DNA of 64,000 nt from Paracoccaceae bacterium (GCA_019454225.1 CP075370.1:2408001-2472000), one strand, 5' to 3'; positions 1 to 7,977 are shown, counted from the first letter of the stretch. A program made the numbers and translations. Notes: generated by a model not told the origin, from the sequence alone.

Positions 1-1
1 G

Positions 2-880
2 CAGGAAATCGGGCTGGACGTCGAGATCCTCGACGAGGAGGATCTGACACGGTTGGGCATGCGTGCGCTTCTGGGCGTGGGGCAGGGGTCCGAAAGCCCG
101 TCCAAGGTGGTCGTGATGCAGTGGCACGGCGGCGAGAAGGGCGCGGCACCCTTCGCCCTCGTGGGCAAGGGCGTGGTGTTCGACACCGGCGGCATCTCGA
201 TCAAGCCTGCGGGCGGCATGGAAGAAATGACGATGGACATGGGCGGCGCGGCTGTCGTGGCGGGCGTCATGCGCACGCTGGCGCTGCGCCGGGCCAAGGC
301 CAATGTCGTGGGCCTTGTCGGTCTGGTCGAGAACATGCCCGACGGGCGCGCGCAGCGGCCGGGCGACATCGTGAAATCCATGAAGGGCGACACGATCGAG
401 GTGATCAATACCGATGCCGAGGGGCGTTTGGTTCTGGCCGATGTGCTGTGGTATGCGCAGGAACGGTTCACGCCCACCGGCATCGTCGACCTTGCCACGC
501 TGACCGGTGCGATCATCATCGCGCTGGGGTCCGAGAATGCCGGGGTGTTCGCCAATGACGACGCCCTCGCCGACGCCCTGCTGGCCGCCGCCCGCGCCGA
601 GGGCGAGGGCGCCTGGCGCATGCCGATGGGCAAGGCCTATGACAAGAAGCTCAAGTCGCGGCTGGCCGACATGATGAACGTCGGCGGGCGCGAGGGCGGC
701 GCGATCACCGCGGCGCAGTTCCTGGCCCGCTTCGTCAAGCCGGACACACCCTGGGTTCACCTCGATATCGCGGGGGTCACGCTGGCCAAGGCGGATACCG
801 ATCTGGCGCCCAAGGGGGCGACCGGCTGGGGGGTGATGACGCTGGACCGGCTGATCCGGACGAGGCTTGAAAAGGGCTAG
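2..880 (+). CDS. pepA: leucyl aminopeptidase (M17 family), 5' truncated
   Basis: This is the C-terminal part of a cytosolic M17 aminopeptidase, a two-metal enzyme that removes N-terminal residues from peptides. The reading frame is open from base 2, so the true start lies outside the window. The family signature [10 protein letters not shown] is intact, as is the upstream metal/substrate segment [15 protein letters not shown] with its Lys and Asp ligands. The end is natural: the protein finishes with the usual [10 protein letters not shown] helix and a TAG stop. The gene for DNA polymerase III chi follows 27 bases later, a pepA-holC order common in proteobacteria, so the two are probably co-transcribed. 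Nothing looks damaged in the visible part. Confidence 0.95.
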   Translation, partial: QEIGLDVEILDEEDLTRLGMRALLGVGQGSESPSKVVVMQWHGGEKGAAPFALVGKGVVFDTGGISIKPAGGMEEMTMDMGGAAVVAGVMRTLALRRAKANVVGLVGLVENMPDGRAQRPGDIVKSMKGDTIEVINTDAEGRLVLADVLWYAQERFTPTGIVDLATLTGAIIIALGSENAGVFANDDALADALLAAARAEGEGAWRMPMGKAYDKKLKSRLADMMNVGGREGGAITAAQFLARFVKPDTPWVHLDIAGVTLAKADTDLAPKGATGWGVMTLDRLIRTRLEKG

Positions 881-907
881 GCCGGGGGATGCGGGGCCGT
901 GGCTGCG

Positions 908-1375
908 ATGTTCTACCACCTGACACGCTCAACCGCCGAGGCCACGGCGCGGTCCCTGCTGGCGCGGGCTGTCGGGCAGGGCTGGCCGGTGATGCTGCGC
1001 GGCACGGATGCCGCGCGGCTTGCCCGGCTGGACGACTGGCTGTGGACGGAAAGCGACGAGGGTTTCCTGCCGCACGGGCTTGAGGGCGGGCCGCATGACG
1101 CGCGGCAACCGGTGCTGATCGGACGAGGTGCGGCGGCGAACGGTGCGCGGGCCTTCCTGCTGGTCGATGGCGCGACGGTCAGCGAGGCCGAGGCGCGGGG
1201 GGCGGAGCGGCTGTGGCTCTTGTTCGACGGGCAGGACCCGGCCGCGGTGGAGGCGGCGCGGGGCGAATGGCGGCGGCTGACCGACTTGGGGCTGGCGGCG
1301 CAGTACTGGTCCGAGGAGTCCGGCCGCTGGGCGATGAAGATCGAGAAGGCCGCCGCGCAGGGCGCCCCCGGCTGA
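908..1375 (+). CDS. holC: DNA polymerase III subunit chi
   Basis: The product of 155 residues matches HolC, the chi subunit of the clamp-loader complex that links the replisome to single-strand-binding protein. It opens with the family's MFYHLTRS start and keeps the typical middle segment (DDWLWTESDEGFLPHG) and the late LFDG segment. I chose the ATG at 908 because the protein then begins exactly as family members do; a GTG at 899 would add only three residues. It lies immediately downstream of pepA on the same strand and is probably in the same transcript. Confidence 0.9.
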   Translation: MFYHLTRSTAEATARSLLARAVGQGWPVMLRGTDAARLARLDDWLWTESDEGFLPHGLEGGPHDARQPVLIGRGAAANGARAFLLVDGATVSEAEARGAERLWLLFDGQDPAAVEAARGEWRRLTDLGLAAQYWSEESGRWAMKIEKAAAQGAPG

Positions 1376-1471
1376 TTTGACCCCGCACCCGCGCCTTTGA
1401 CGGATGATTGACGCGCAAGGCTTCGGCGGCCATGGCACAGTTTCCCAGTGTTGAATTCCGGGGGAACTGCC

Positions 1472-2161
1472 ATGGCGCTTGTGCTGTCACGCAAGGACTG
1501 GGTCGACCTGTTTCCGAAGGCGCCGGTTGCGGTGATCGATGCCTTCGTTGCCGGGGCAGGGTCGCTCGACGCGGCAGGCATCACCGGCAGCCGCACGCGC
1601 CTCGCCTATGCCCTGGCGAATGTCGAGCACGAATGCGGCGGCTTTGCGATCAAGGATCTGACCGAGAACATCGGCTATTCCGCCAAGCGGATGGCCGAGG
1701 TCTGGCCGAACCGCTTCGCCAATGCGGCCGCCGTGCAGGCCAGGTATGGAACCGCGAAGGGCTGGCAGAAGAAGGCTTTCGATGACATTTACGGTCGGCG
1801 CATGGGCAACCGTCCCGGCACCGATGACGGCTCGCGCTACATCGGCCGGGGCGGGCCGCAGATCACCGGGCGCGACGGCTATCGGCAGGTCGGCAGGCGG
1901 GCCGGCCTGGACCTGGTCGAGGCGCCTGAACTCGCGACGCTGCCGGTGCACCAACCAGCCATCCTGGCCGCCTTTGTCGCCTGGAAGGACCTGAACGCGC
2001 TGGCCGACGCGGGCGACTTCAAGGCCTATGTCCGCCGGTGGAACGGCGGCACCAACGGGCTGGCCGACCGTGTCGAGCGGATGAAAGGGAACGAGCCGAT
2101 CATCAGGCGCCTCACCCTTGCGGTGGCGATGATGCCGATCCTCGACACCATCGCCGCATGA
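1472..2161 (+). CDS. GH19 chitinase-like / lysozyme-like hydrolase
   Basis: The 229-residue product resembles the compact glycoside hydrolase family 19 proteins often annotated as chitinase or phage-type endolysin. The catalytic region is visible: an NVEHECGGF segment around residues 50-58 with Glu52 and Glu54, followed by ENIGYSAKRM around residue 65, and then YIGRGGPQITGRDGY, the fold's typical substrate-cleft motif. The ATG at 1472 is preceded by a GGGGAA ribosome-binding site, and starting there removes eight residues of weak coding quality. There is no signal peptide and no neighbouring holin or phage gene, so the route to the cell wall is unclear. It could be a domesticated phage lysin or a cell-wall-modifying enzyme; the true substrate (peptidoglycan or chitin) is not decided by sequence. 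Confidence 0.75.
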   Translation: MALVLSRKDWVDLFPKAPVAVIDAFVAGAGSLDAAGITGSRTRLAYALANVEHECGGFAIKDLTENIGYSAKRMAEVWPNRFANAAAVQARYGTAKGWQKKAFDDIYGRRMGNRPGTDDGSRYIGRGGPQITGRDGYRQVGRRAGLDLVEAPELATLPVHQPAILAAFVAWKDLNALADAGDFKAYVRRWNGGTNGLADRVERMKGNEPIIRRLTLAVAMMPILDTIAA

Positions 2162-2185
2162 ACGCCCGGCCCGGCGCGATCGGCC

Positions 2186-2761
2186 CTAGCGCGTCAGCAC
2201 CATCCGGTTGCCCGCGATCTCGATGCGGTAGCGGCGCAGATAGTCCATGCCCAAGAGCGACCCCTCCATCTCGCCGTCCGTCACATAGGCGGCGATCCGG
2301 TCGTCGCGGAACGGGCCGAGCGTCACGTCGGCCAGCTGCACCCGCGCCGTGCGCACCGTGCCGTTGGCGGTGTTTGCGGTGCCGGTAAAGGCCAGGCCGT
2401 TGCGGTAGATGCCCAGTCGCGCGGCATCCGCCCGGCCCAGGACCACGTTGGTCGCGCCGGTGTCGACCAGGAAACGCACCGACGTTCCGGCGATGTCCAG
2501 CGTCAGGTGGAAATGCCCGTCGGCGCCGCGCGGCACCTCGATGCGGCCGCTGTCGCTGACCGACTGCACCGACAGGGCGGTGGACCGGATGTCCTGCCAC
2601 AGGCCGTAGCCCGCGATCACGCCCAGGAAGATGAACCCCCAGGCCATCGCCGTGCGCAGGGCAAAGCCCAGACGCCCGCGATACTCCATCATCGCCCAGC
2701 CGCCCACCGCCGCCAGCAGCAGGACAAGATAGGCCAGCCGTCCGATCTCGGTGCCGTCCAT
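2186..2761 (-). CDS. membrane-anchored retropepsin-like aspartic protease (TIGR02281 type)
   Basis: A 191-residue protein with two N-terminal hydrophobic segments (about residues 8-25 and 38-56) followed by a retropepsin-like domain. The active-site motif is LVDTGATNVVLG, with the single catalytic Asp at residue 100; such half-proteases act as dimers. A second typical segment, LLGMDYLRRY, lies near the C-terminus. The domain is expected to face the periplasm. The TIGR02281 clan AA proteases are widespread in alphaproteobacteria but their substrates are mostly unknown. It lies 55 bases downstream of the MarC-family gene on the same strand and may share its transcript. Confidence 0.8.
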   Translation of the reverse strand: MDGTEIGRLAYLVLLLAAVGGWAMMEYRGRLGFALRTAMAWGFIFLGVIAGYGLWQDIRSTALSVQSVSDSGRIEVPRGADGHFHLTLDIAGTSVRFLVDTGATNVVLGRADAARLGIYRNGLAFTGTANTANGTVRTARVQLADVTLGPFRDDRIAAYVTDGEMEGSLLGMDYLRRYRIEIAGNRMVLTR

Positions 2762-2816
2762 GGCGTCTCCTTTCTGGCGATGTAGGGGGGCGGAGCGCGG
2801 CGCGCAACCGGAACGG

Positions 2817-3434
2817 TCAGCCGATCAGCCCGGTCTGCCGCACGCCGTCGATCACGAACTGCACCGACAGGGCGGCCAGGAGCATCCCCAGAAGCCGGGT
2901 GATCACGATGGTGCCGGTGCGGCCCAGCATCCGTTCCAGCGGCGGCGAGGCCAGCAGGAACAGGAAGGTCACGAGGATCATCCCGTAGGTCAGGCCCAGC
3001 ACGGCGAAGGTGCCGCCCCAGCCCGGCCCGCCCTGGCCGATCAGGAGGATGATCGAGGCGATGGCCCCCGGCCCCGCGATCAGCGGGATGGCAAGGGGGA
3101 ACACCGAGGGGTCGTGGTCGGGGTCCGACTTCTGCCCCTCGCGCCGCTGGGTGCGGCGTTCGAACAGCATGTCGAGGGCGGTGAGGAACAGGAGGATCCC
3201 CCCGGCGATCCGGAAGGTGGGCATCGAGATGCCGATGAAGCCCAGCACCGCCTCGCCCGCCAGTCCGAACACGGTCAAGAGGCCCGCCGCCACCAGGCAG
3301 CCCCGCAGCGCCATGGCGCGGCGCTGGTCGGGGGTCATGCCCTGGGTGAGGGCGATGAACAGCGGCACCAGACCCGGGGGGTCGATCACCACGAACATGG
3401 TGGCGAAGGCGGTGATCAGGAAGGCGCTGTCCAT
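2817..3434 (-). CDS. MarC family integral membrane protein
   Basis: The 205-residue product has about six transmembrane segments and the MarC/UPF0056 features: an early FVVIDPPGLVPLFIALT segment, a middle PLAIPLIAGPGAIASI segment and a C-terminal RLLGMLLAALSVQFVIDG segment. Despite the name, members are not proven to transport antibiotics; the function of the family is unsettled. The start is placed at the ATG at 3434, which gives the usual MDSAFLITAFATMF opening; the frame stays open upstream but that part is low-complexity and not family-like. The protease gene follows on the same strand. The stretch upstream is G-rich and borders a foreign-looking island. Confidence 0.85.
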   Translation of the reverse strand: MDSAFLITAFATMFVVIDPPGLVPLFIALTQGMTPDQRRAMALRGCLVAAGLLTVFGLAGEAVLGFIGISMPTFRIAGGILLFLTALDMLFERRTQRREGQKSDPDHDPSVFPLAIPLIAGPGAIASIILLIGQGGPGWGGTFAVLGLTYGMILVTFLFLLASPPLERMLGRTGTIVITRLLGMLLAALSVQFVIDGVRQTGLIG

Positions 3435-3561
3435 GGGGCAGGCTAGCCGGGGCGGGGGCGGGGGGGCAAGGGGGTGTTGGGTGGGGGCCGCAAGGGCTCT
3501 CCCGGGTCTGTCCGGAGGGGGCGTCCCACGGTGGGACATTTTTTGGAGTGTGTGATTTCAA

Positions 3562-3587
3562 GGGGTTAGGGTGGGGGTGTTAAGGGG
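3562..3587 (+). other. putative G-quadruplex motif
   Basis: Four G-runs on the plus strand (3562-3565, 3569-3571, 3573-3577, 3584-3587) are separated by loops of three, one and six bases, which satisfies the usual G3+N1-7 rule; another GGG follows at 3594. It lies about 130 bases upstream of the MarC-family start (on its template side) and close to the left border of the AT-rich island. Whether it folds in vivo is unknown. Confidence 0.4.
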
Positions 3588-3623
3588 TTGTTAGGGATTG
3601 GCGGGCGGTATGGGCGGCAAGCG

Positions 3624-3658
3624 GTCATTCGTTGCGGTTTGCGTGTACGGCAGCTCAG
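3624..3658 (+). repeat. left copy of an imperfect direct repeat flanking the island
   Basis: A 35-base segment that begins GTCATTCGTTGCGG and ends GCTCAG. A segment of the same length with the same two ends is found at 6084-6118 (begins GTCATTCATAGCGG, ends GCTCAG). By eye about 24 of 35 positions agree, concentrated at both ends (12 of 14 and 6 of 6). The two copies bracket the three-gene island. They could be relics of a dispersed intergenic repeat or a target/attachment duplication; the similarity is modest. Confidence 0.4.
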
Positions 3659-3739
3659 CGAAGCAAGCAGACGCAGCAAAGTCGTTGTATCGCCGCTTAC
3701 CTCGAAAATGAACAAGCCGCTGCAGCCTTCGCTGATGTT

Positions 3740-4171
3740 CTATAACGCCTCGTCCTCAGCAGCATCTGGGTCTTCTTCGTACTCGGCCTTGAGTTGATCA
3801 ATCAATTCCTCGGTGATCCATTGATAGCCCATCCGCGAAACGTGCCGATAGTGCCTTTCCTTGAATGAAGCGAGGGCAGACTTGAACTGCACCATGACAA
3901 GAACGGCGTCGCTGACCTGCGGCAGGTCATCGTCGTCTAGAGCCTCAAGATATTTTGCGTCTGGCTGACCTTCGAGCACGATCAACAGGTTTTCGAGAAC
4001 GCGGTTCACGATTTTGACTTTGCCCGCACTCATAGATGCGTCGGGTTTTTTCTTTGAGAGCTCTTTCACTTCGTCGAGCAAGGAGGAGAATACGTCGTGA
4101 CTCGCTTCATACTCAGAGACTTTAGCGTCTGTCGTGATATTCGGAAAATAGTAGTAGTCTTCAAATGCCAT
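3740..4171 (-). CDS. small acidic protein B of the AT-rich island, unknown function
   Basis: I do not recognise this 143-residue protein. It is charged and predicted soluble, with a highly acidic C-terminus rich in Asp and Glu, and no signal peptide or membrane segment. It is a distant paralogue of the gene immediately upstream: both carry a KK.P....K.KI.NRVL block, then a DDD.P..SD segment followed by V..VQF/ISQY. A good ribosome-binding site (GGGAG) lies just before the ATG. Its start codon overlaps the stop of the upstream gene by one base (TAATG), indicating translational coupling. Base composition is clearly more AT-rich than the chromosomal neighbours, consistent with horizontal transfer. 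It may be a partner or regulator of the nuclease-like protein encoded first in the cassette; that is inference. Confidence 0.75.
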   Translation of the reverse strand: MAFEDYYYFPNITTDAKVSEYEASHDVFSSLLDEVKELSKKKPDASMSAGKVKIVNRVLENLLIVLEGQPDAKYLEALDDDDLPQVSDAVLVMVQFKSALASFKERHYRHVSRMGYQWITEELIDQLKAEYEEDPDAAEDEAL

Positions 4172-4554
4172 TACTTTCTCCCAATCTTCGTGGGCGGCCC
4201 AGAGCGGATATCGCTCGCCTGACCGTCAATCACATAGTACCAACTGCTAAAATTGACGATCACGTTGTCGGAACGGAATCGTTCTGCTTCCTCCATGTAC
4301 TGAGAAATGACCATGGTCACGTCGCTCGTTGACGGCGCGTCGTCAGGATCGAACTGATCAAACTCCTCAAACGGCTTATACTTGTCACCAAGTACTTCGT
4401 TGCCCATCGCAAGCACACGGTTGATGAGCTTGAGCTTAAAAGGGTTCACCGCATCATTCGGGCTCTTTTTTGCAAGAGCCCCGATTTCTGCATAAAGCCC
4501 TTGCAGTTGTCCTACGAGTTTTTCAAGCCGTTCCACATCTTCCTTGCTGTCCAT
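4171..4554 (-). CDS. small protein A of the AT-rich island, unknown function
   Basis: I do not recognise this 127-residue protein. It begins with a predicted helical segment (MDSKEDVERLEKLVGQLQGL), then an ALAKKSPNDAV segment, a KLKLINRVL block and a FDPDDAPSTSDVTMVISQY block; the last three are shared with the downstream gene, so the two are paralogues. The start is placed at the ATG at 4554 because AGGAGA sits 5-6 bases before it; a TTG at 4572 in the same frame would overlap the upstream gene by ten bases but has no such site. Translation of the next gene is coupled through a TAATG overlap. The codon and base usage differs from the surrounding chromosome. Function unknown; probably acts together with the product of the large gene. 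Confidence 0.75.
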   Translation of the reverse strand: MDSKEDVERLEKLVGQLQGLYAEIGALAKKSPNDAVNPFKLKLINRVLAMGNEVLGDKYKPFEEFDQFDPDDAPSTSDVTMVISQYMEEAERFRSDNVIVNFSSWYYVIDGQASDIRSGPPTKIGRK

Positions 4555-4562
4555 GATCTCTC

Positions 4563-5996
4563 CTATGGGCAAGCGCGCCGAAACTCGACGTATTTCTTGT
4601 TCAGAATGTCGAGCGGCGCACGTTGTTTACTGTCGAAGACCTCGACCATCTGTTCTAGGTCGGCGTCGGTCAAAGTGATAACTACCTTCCGCTGCCCAGC
4701 CCAAAGGCCGACTGTCCGCGTCATTTCGGCCTTCTTAAGCGGATTTCGTGTCACGAAGACCCCGAACTTGCCAAGCTCGTCTGTCAAGTAGCGGTTGATC
4801 TGGTCGATATGCGTTCGCTCAATCGCTGCCACGTTCTTCATCTCAAAGGTGATCTGTCGCGACCCGTAGTCGTCCATCAATTCTTGCAGAAGTGGCGTCG
4901 AGCGGGTGTTGTAGAAGATCAAGTCGCGGATGGACACTCCGTCGTCCGTTCGCGCCTGCTCCTGAGCAAAGTCAAGGTGCGGATAGAACAGTGACGGGAG
5001 TAGCCGTCCGACCAACCGTTCATACTTCGCATCTGCGCCGTTGGTTTTCCCTGTCGGCAGCTTCTTTATCTCGGCAAATACCCGCTTTGCCGAAGTGACG
5101 GGGATTTGTGAGAACAGTGGATCGTTCGCGCAATCGTCTGCTGTGCGTTCCTTTTGCTGGATATAGTGATCAATAACGCCGTAGTTTTGGCGATTATAGC
5201 TGAGAACCTTAACCCGCGTCAGTTCCTCGGGCTTGTGTGAAATCTCATCCTGCGGGCAGTGCTTTTCAAAGTACTCGTCGTAGCTAATCCACGGCGCAAA
5301 CCGCAGCCACCGCTTTGGCACAAAGATAATCGGTGAGCCATTTCCAGGGTTCACAGGCAATGGTACGCCTACTTCCAGTTTAAACATGCCTGCGCGGGCG
5401 TCATAAACATGCTCGACGGTGCAGTACTGAGTTGGAACGCCGAGCTTTTGGCATTGTTCAATCGTGAAGTCGATTAAGAACGACTTGAGGAAGTTGCAGC
5501 CAATATCAGAAATGCGGTCCTTTGATATTCCCTCGATGAAGAACTGAATCTCCTCGAAATGTCTGAACCCGCTCTGTTGATAGCGCGGAATCGCCTTGAA
5601 TAAGTCGATGATCTCGCGAGCCTTGTCTGCACCAATTCGCTTTCCCTTTCGGGTAAGAGACGTGCCCAAGCCGACTTCGTCGCACTCTGAGGCGATGTTC
5701 AACGTTTCAACCGCCTGCGCCTCTTTGCCCTTCGCGGCGAGAACGCCAAGATGATTGAAGGCGTTGATCAGGCCTGTGTGTAGCGCCTGATCCTGCTGAG
5801 AGGGCGACCGCCACAGCATGAAGGGGTCAAGGTATAGAGGAATGTCTTCGTCCAGAAACGGAATCGCGAAGTCGAGATCGACCTGTGCGGCGTGGATCCC
5901 ATGATAATCTGTAAGACGAGGACGAATAAGCAACGATGCCGCCGTATGCTGGGGGAGGTTACTTTGCAGATACCAAATATTGCGTGTCGTTGGCAA
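4563..5996 (-). CDS. predicted PD-(D/E)XK nuclease-like protein, first gene of the AT-rich island
   Basis: The 477-residue product matches no family I can name, but its C-terminal part reads as a restriction-endonuclease fold: KYERLVG (Glu326) in a helix, GVSIRDLIFYN (Asp358), QITFEMKN (Glu385-x-Lys387) and a following helix HIDQINRYL with a Q-x3-Y pair (Gln399, Tyr403). That order is the E...D...ExK...QxxxY layout of PD-(D/E)XK nucleases. The N-terminal 300 residues form a separate domain with an acidic motif around residues 47-60 (FLDEDIPLYLDPF). The start is uncertain: the frame opens right after a TAG and the first candidate is TTG at 5996, without a clear ribosome-binding site; an alternative non-ATG start nearby is possible. 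It heads a three-gene cassette and its stop lies eight bases after the next gene's start. Nuclease plus small paralogous partners in an AT-rich island suggests a defence or conflict system, by inference only. Confidence 0.7.
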   Translation of the reverse strand: MPTTRNIWYLQSNLPQHTAASLLIRPRLTDYHGIHAAQVDLDFAIPFLDEDIPLYLDPFMLWRSPSQQDQALHTGLINAFNHLGVLAAKGKEAQAVETLNIASECDEVGLGTSLTRKGKRIGADKAREIIDLFKAIPRYQQSGFRHFEEIQFFIEGISKDRISDIGCNFLKSFLIDFTIEQCQKLGVPTQYCTVEHVYDARAGMFKLEVGVPLPVNPGNGSPIIFVPKRWLRFAPWISYDEYFEKHCPQDEISHKPEELTRVKVLSYNRQNYGVIDHYIQQKERTADDCANDPLFSQIPVTSAKRVFAEIKKLPTGKTNGADAKYERLVGRLLPSLFYPHLDFAQEQARTDDGVSIRDLIFYNTRSTPLLQELMDDYGSRQITFEMKNVAAIERTHIDQINRYLTDELGKFGVFVTRNPLKKAEMTRTVGLWAGQRKVVITLTDADLEQMVEVFDSKQRAPLDILNKKYVEFRRACP

Positions 5997-6083
5997 CTAA
6001 GGATTGTCGAGGCGTGATGTACGCGCGGTCGCTCTTCAGGGGGTTTCTCCACGTTTTCACGGTCCGCTTTCGGGCCAGGACCC

Positions 6084-6118
6084 GTCATTCATAGCGGCAG
6101 GCATGAAAGTTCGCTCAG
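6084..6118 (+). repeat. right copy of an imperfect direct repeat flanking the island
   Basis: This 35-base segment (begins GTCATTCATAGCGG, ends GCTCAG) has the same length, orientation and ends as 3624-3658. It lies in the 133-base gap between the start of the nuclease-like gene and the end of the ABC-F gene, close to where base composition returns to the chromosomal norm near 6120. The two copies therefore mark the approximate limits of the island. Confidence 0.4.
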
Positions 6119-6129
6119 GGCCGCAAGTG

Positions 6130-7977
6130 TCACCCCGCCGCCTCCAGCCTCCCCTGCGCGTCCAGCCACATCGCCTCGGCGCGGTCCAGCGCCTCCATGA
6201 CCTCGGCATACTTGCGGTTCCAGGTTTCCAGCTCGCCCACCCGGCCATCCTCATAGAGCGCGGGGTCGGCCAGTTTCTTGGCCAGCTTGTCGCGCATGTC
6301 GTTCAGCTTGGTCAGCCGGTCCTCGCACTTGCGCACCTCGGCGCGCAGGGCCGCCACATCCTCCTTGCTGGTTTTCCTTTTGACCTCAACGGGTTTCGCG
6401 GCGATCTTCACCTCGTCGTCGCCGGCCAGCAACTGGCGGCGATAGGCGTCCAGGTCCTCGGTATAGGGGGTCACGGCGCCGCCCTTGACCAGCCACAGCC
6501 GGTCGGCCACCAGCCCCAAGAGGTGCATGTCGTGCGACACGAGGATGACGGCGCCGGAATAGGCGGTCAGCGCCTCGACCAGCGCCTCGCGGCTTTCCAT
6601 GTCGAGGTGGTTGGTCGGCTCGTCGAGGATCAGGAGGTGCGGCGCGTCGATGGTGGCGAGAAGCAGCGAGAGCCGCGCCTTCTGCCCGCCCGACAGGCGC
6701 GCGACCACGGTATCGGCCTGGTCCGCCATCAGGCCGAAGCCCGCCAGGCGCGCGCGCAGGCGCGGCTGCCCCTCGGCCGGGCGCATCCGCATGACGTGCT
6801 GGAGCGGCGTCTCGTCGATGTGAAGCTCATCGACCTGGTGCTGCGCGAAATAGCCGATGCGCAGCTTGCCCGACCGGTGCATCCGCCCCTCGGCCGGGGC
6901 GAGTTTCCCGGCGAGCAGCTTGGACAGGGTCGACTTGCCCTCGCCGTTGCGGCCGAGGAGCGCGATGCGATCGTCCTGGTCGATGCGCAGCGACAGGCGT
7001 TTCAGGACCGGCGGCCCGCCATAGCCGACGGCGGCATTGTCGAGGTTGATGATCGGGGGGGCCAGTTCCTCGGGCGCGGGGAAGGTGAAGACGACCTTGC
7101 GCGCATCCTCGGGCGCGGTGATCGGCGTCATCTTCTCCAGCATCTTGACGCGGGACTGCGCCTGCACGGCCTTGGAGGCCTTGGCCTTGAACCGGTCGAC
7201 GAAGGATTGCAGGTGGGCGCGGCGCAGTTCGTATTTCTTGGCCTCGGCCGCCTGCACGGCGCGGCGTTCGGCCATCTGGCGGGCGAACTGGTCATACGGG
7301 CCGGACCAGTAGGTCAGGCGGCGCGCGTCGAGATGCAGGATGCCGGTGACGGCGCGGTTCAGCAGGCCCCGGTCATGGCTGATGATGAGCACGGTATGGG
7401 GATAGCGCGCGAGATAGGATTCGAGCCAGAGCGCGCCCTCGAGATCGAGGTAGTTGGTGGGTTCGTCCAGCAGCAGGTAGTCGGGCTGGGCAAAGAGGAC
7501 ACCGGCCAGCGCCACCCGCATCCGCCAGCCGCCCGAGAAATCGGAACAGGGGCGGCGCTGGGCGTCGGTATCGAAGCCCAGGCCCTTGAGGATGGCGGAG
7601 GCGCGCGCCTCGGCCGACCAGGCGTCGATGTCGGCCAGCCGGGTCTGGATGGCGCCGATGCGGGCGGGATCGGTGGCGGTGTCGGCCTCGGCCAGCAGGG
7701 CGGCGCGTTCGGTGTCGGCGGCCAGCACGGTGTCGATCAGCGAGGTGGCGGAGGACGGCACCTCCTGCGCGACGCCGCCGATGCGGGCGCGGGCGGGAAG
7801 GGCGATCTCGCCGCCTTCCAGGGCAAGCTCGCCCCGGATCAGGCGGAACAGCGTGGTCTTGCCCGCACCGTTGCGGCCCACGAGGCCGACCTTGTGGCCG
7901 GAGGGAATGGTGGCCGAGGCGCCCTCGAACAGGGGGCGGCCCTCGACGGAATAGGTGATGTTCTCGATCCTGAGCAT
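6130..7977 (-). CDS. ABC-F family ATP-binding protein (Uup/YheS type)
   Basis: The 615-residue product has two ATP-binding cassettes and no membrane segment, the architecture of ABC-F proteins that act on the ribosome. The first cassette has Walker A GRNGAGKTT (about residues 35-43), a DFSGGW signature and LLLDEPTNYLDLEG; the second has GRNGEGKST, RLSGGQKARLS and LILDEPTNHLDMES. Between them lies the charged linker (roughly residues 235-285), and the C-terminus is a coiled coil of about 70 residues rich in Lys and Glu. The N-terminal MLRIENITYSVEGRPLF is the usual start. Members of this family rescue or tune stalled translation, or confer ribosome protection; which one applies here cannot be read from sequence. 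The AT-rich island sits just downstream of it. Confidence 0.9.
   Translation of the reverse strand: MLRIENITYSVEGRPLFEGASATIPSGHKVGLVGRNGAGKTTLFRLIRGELALEGGEIALPARARIGGVAQEVPSSATSLIDTVLAADTERAALLAEADTATDPARIGAIQTRLADIDAWSAEARASAILKGLGFDTDAQRRPCSDFSGGWRMRVALAGVLFAQPDYLLLDEPTNYLDLEGALWLESYLARYPHTVLIISHDRGLLNRAVTGILHLDARRLTYWSGPYDQFARQMAERRAVQAAEAKKYELRRAHLQSFVDRFKAKASKAVQAQSRVKMLEKMTPITAPEDARKVVFTFPAPEELAPPIINLDNAAVGYGGPPVLKRLSLRIDQDDRIALLGRNGEGKSTLSKLLAGKLAPAEGRMHRSGKLRIGYFAQHQVDELHIDETPLQHVMRMRPAEGQPRLRARLAGFGLMADQADTVVARLSGGQKARLSLLLATIDAPHLLILDEPTNHLDMESREALVEALTAYSGAVILVSHDMHLLGLVADRLWLVKGGAVTPYTEDLDAYRRQLLAGDDEVKIAAKPVEVKRKTSKEDVAALRAEVRKCEDRLTKLNDMRDKLAKKLADPALYEDGRVGELETWNRKYAEVMEALDRAEAMWLDAQGRLEAAG

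Larger units (their letters stand above)
3435..3739. other. gene-free stretch between marC and the AT-rich island
   Basis: About 300 bases without a convincing gene. The left part is very G-rich on the plus strand and contains a four-run G-tract motif (3562-3587). From about 3620 the composition shifts and a segment resembling one near 6084-6118 appears (see the repeat entries). The right part, up to the stop codon of the last island gene at 3740, is more AT-rich and looks like the 3' end of the island. The promoter of the MarC-family gene should lie in the left part, but no clear -10/-35 pair was recognised. Confidence 0.5.

Noticed and set aside
5768-6088. A minus-strand frame overlapping the 5' end of the nuclease-like gene, considered as a frameshifted N-terminal extension
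   Set aside because: Its translation shows no continuity with the nuclease-like protein and is basic low-complexity sequence; the start of that gene is simply uncertain.
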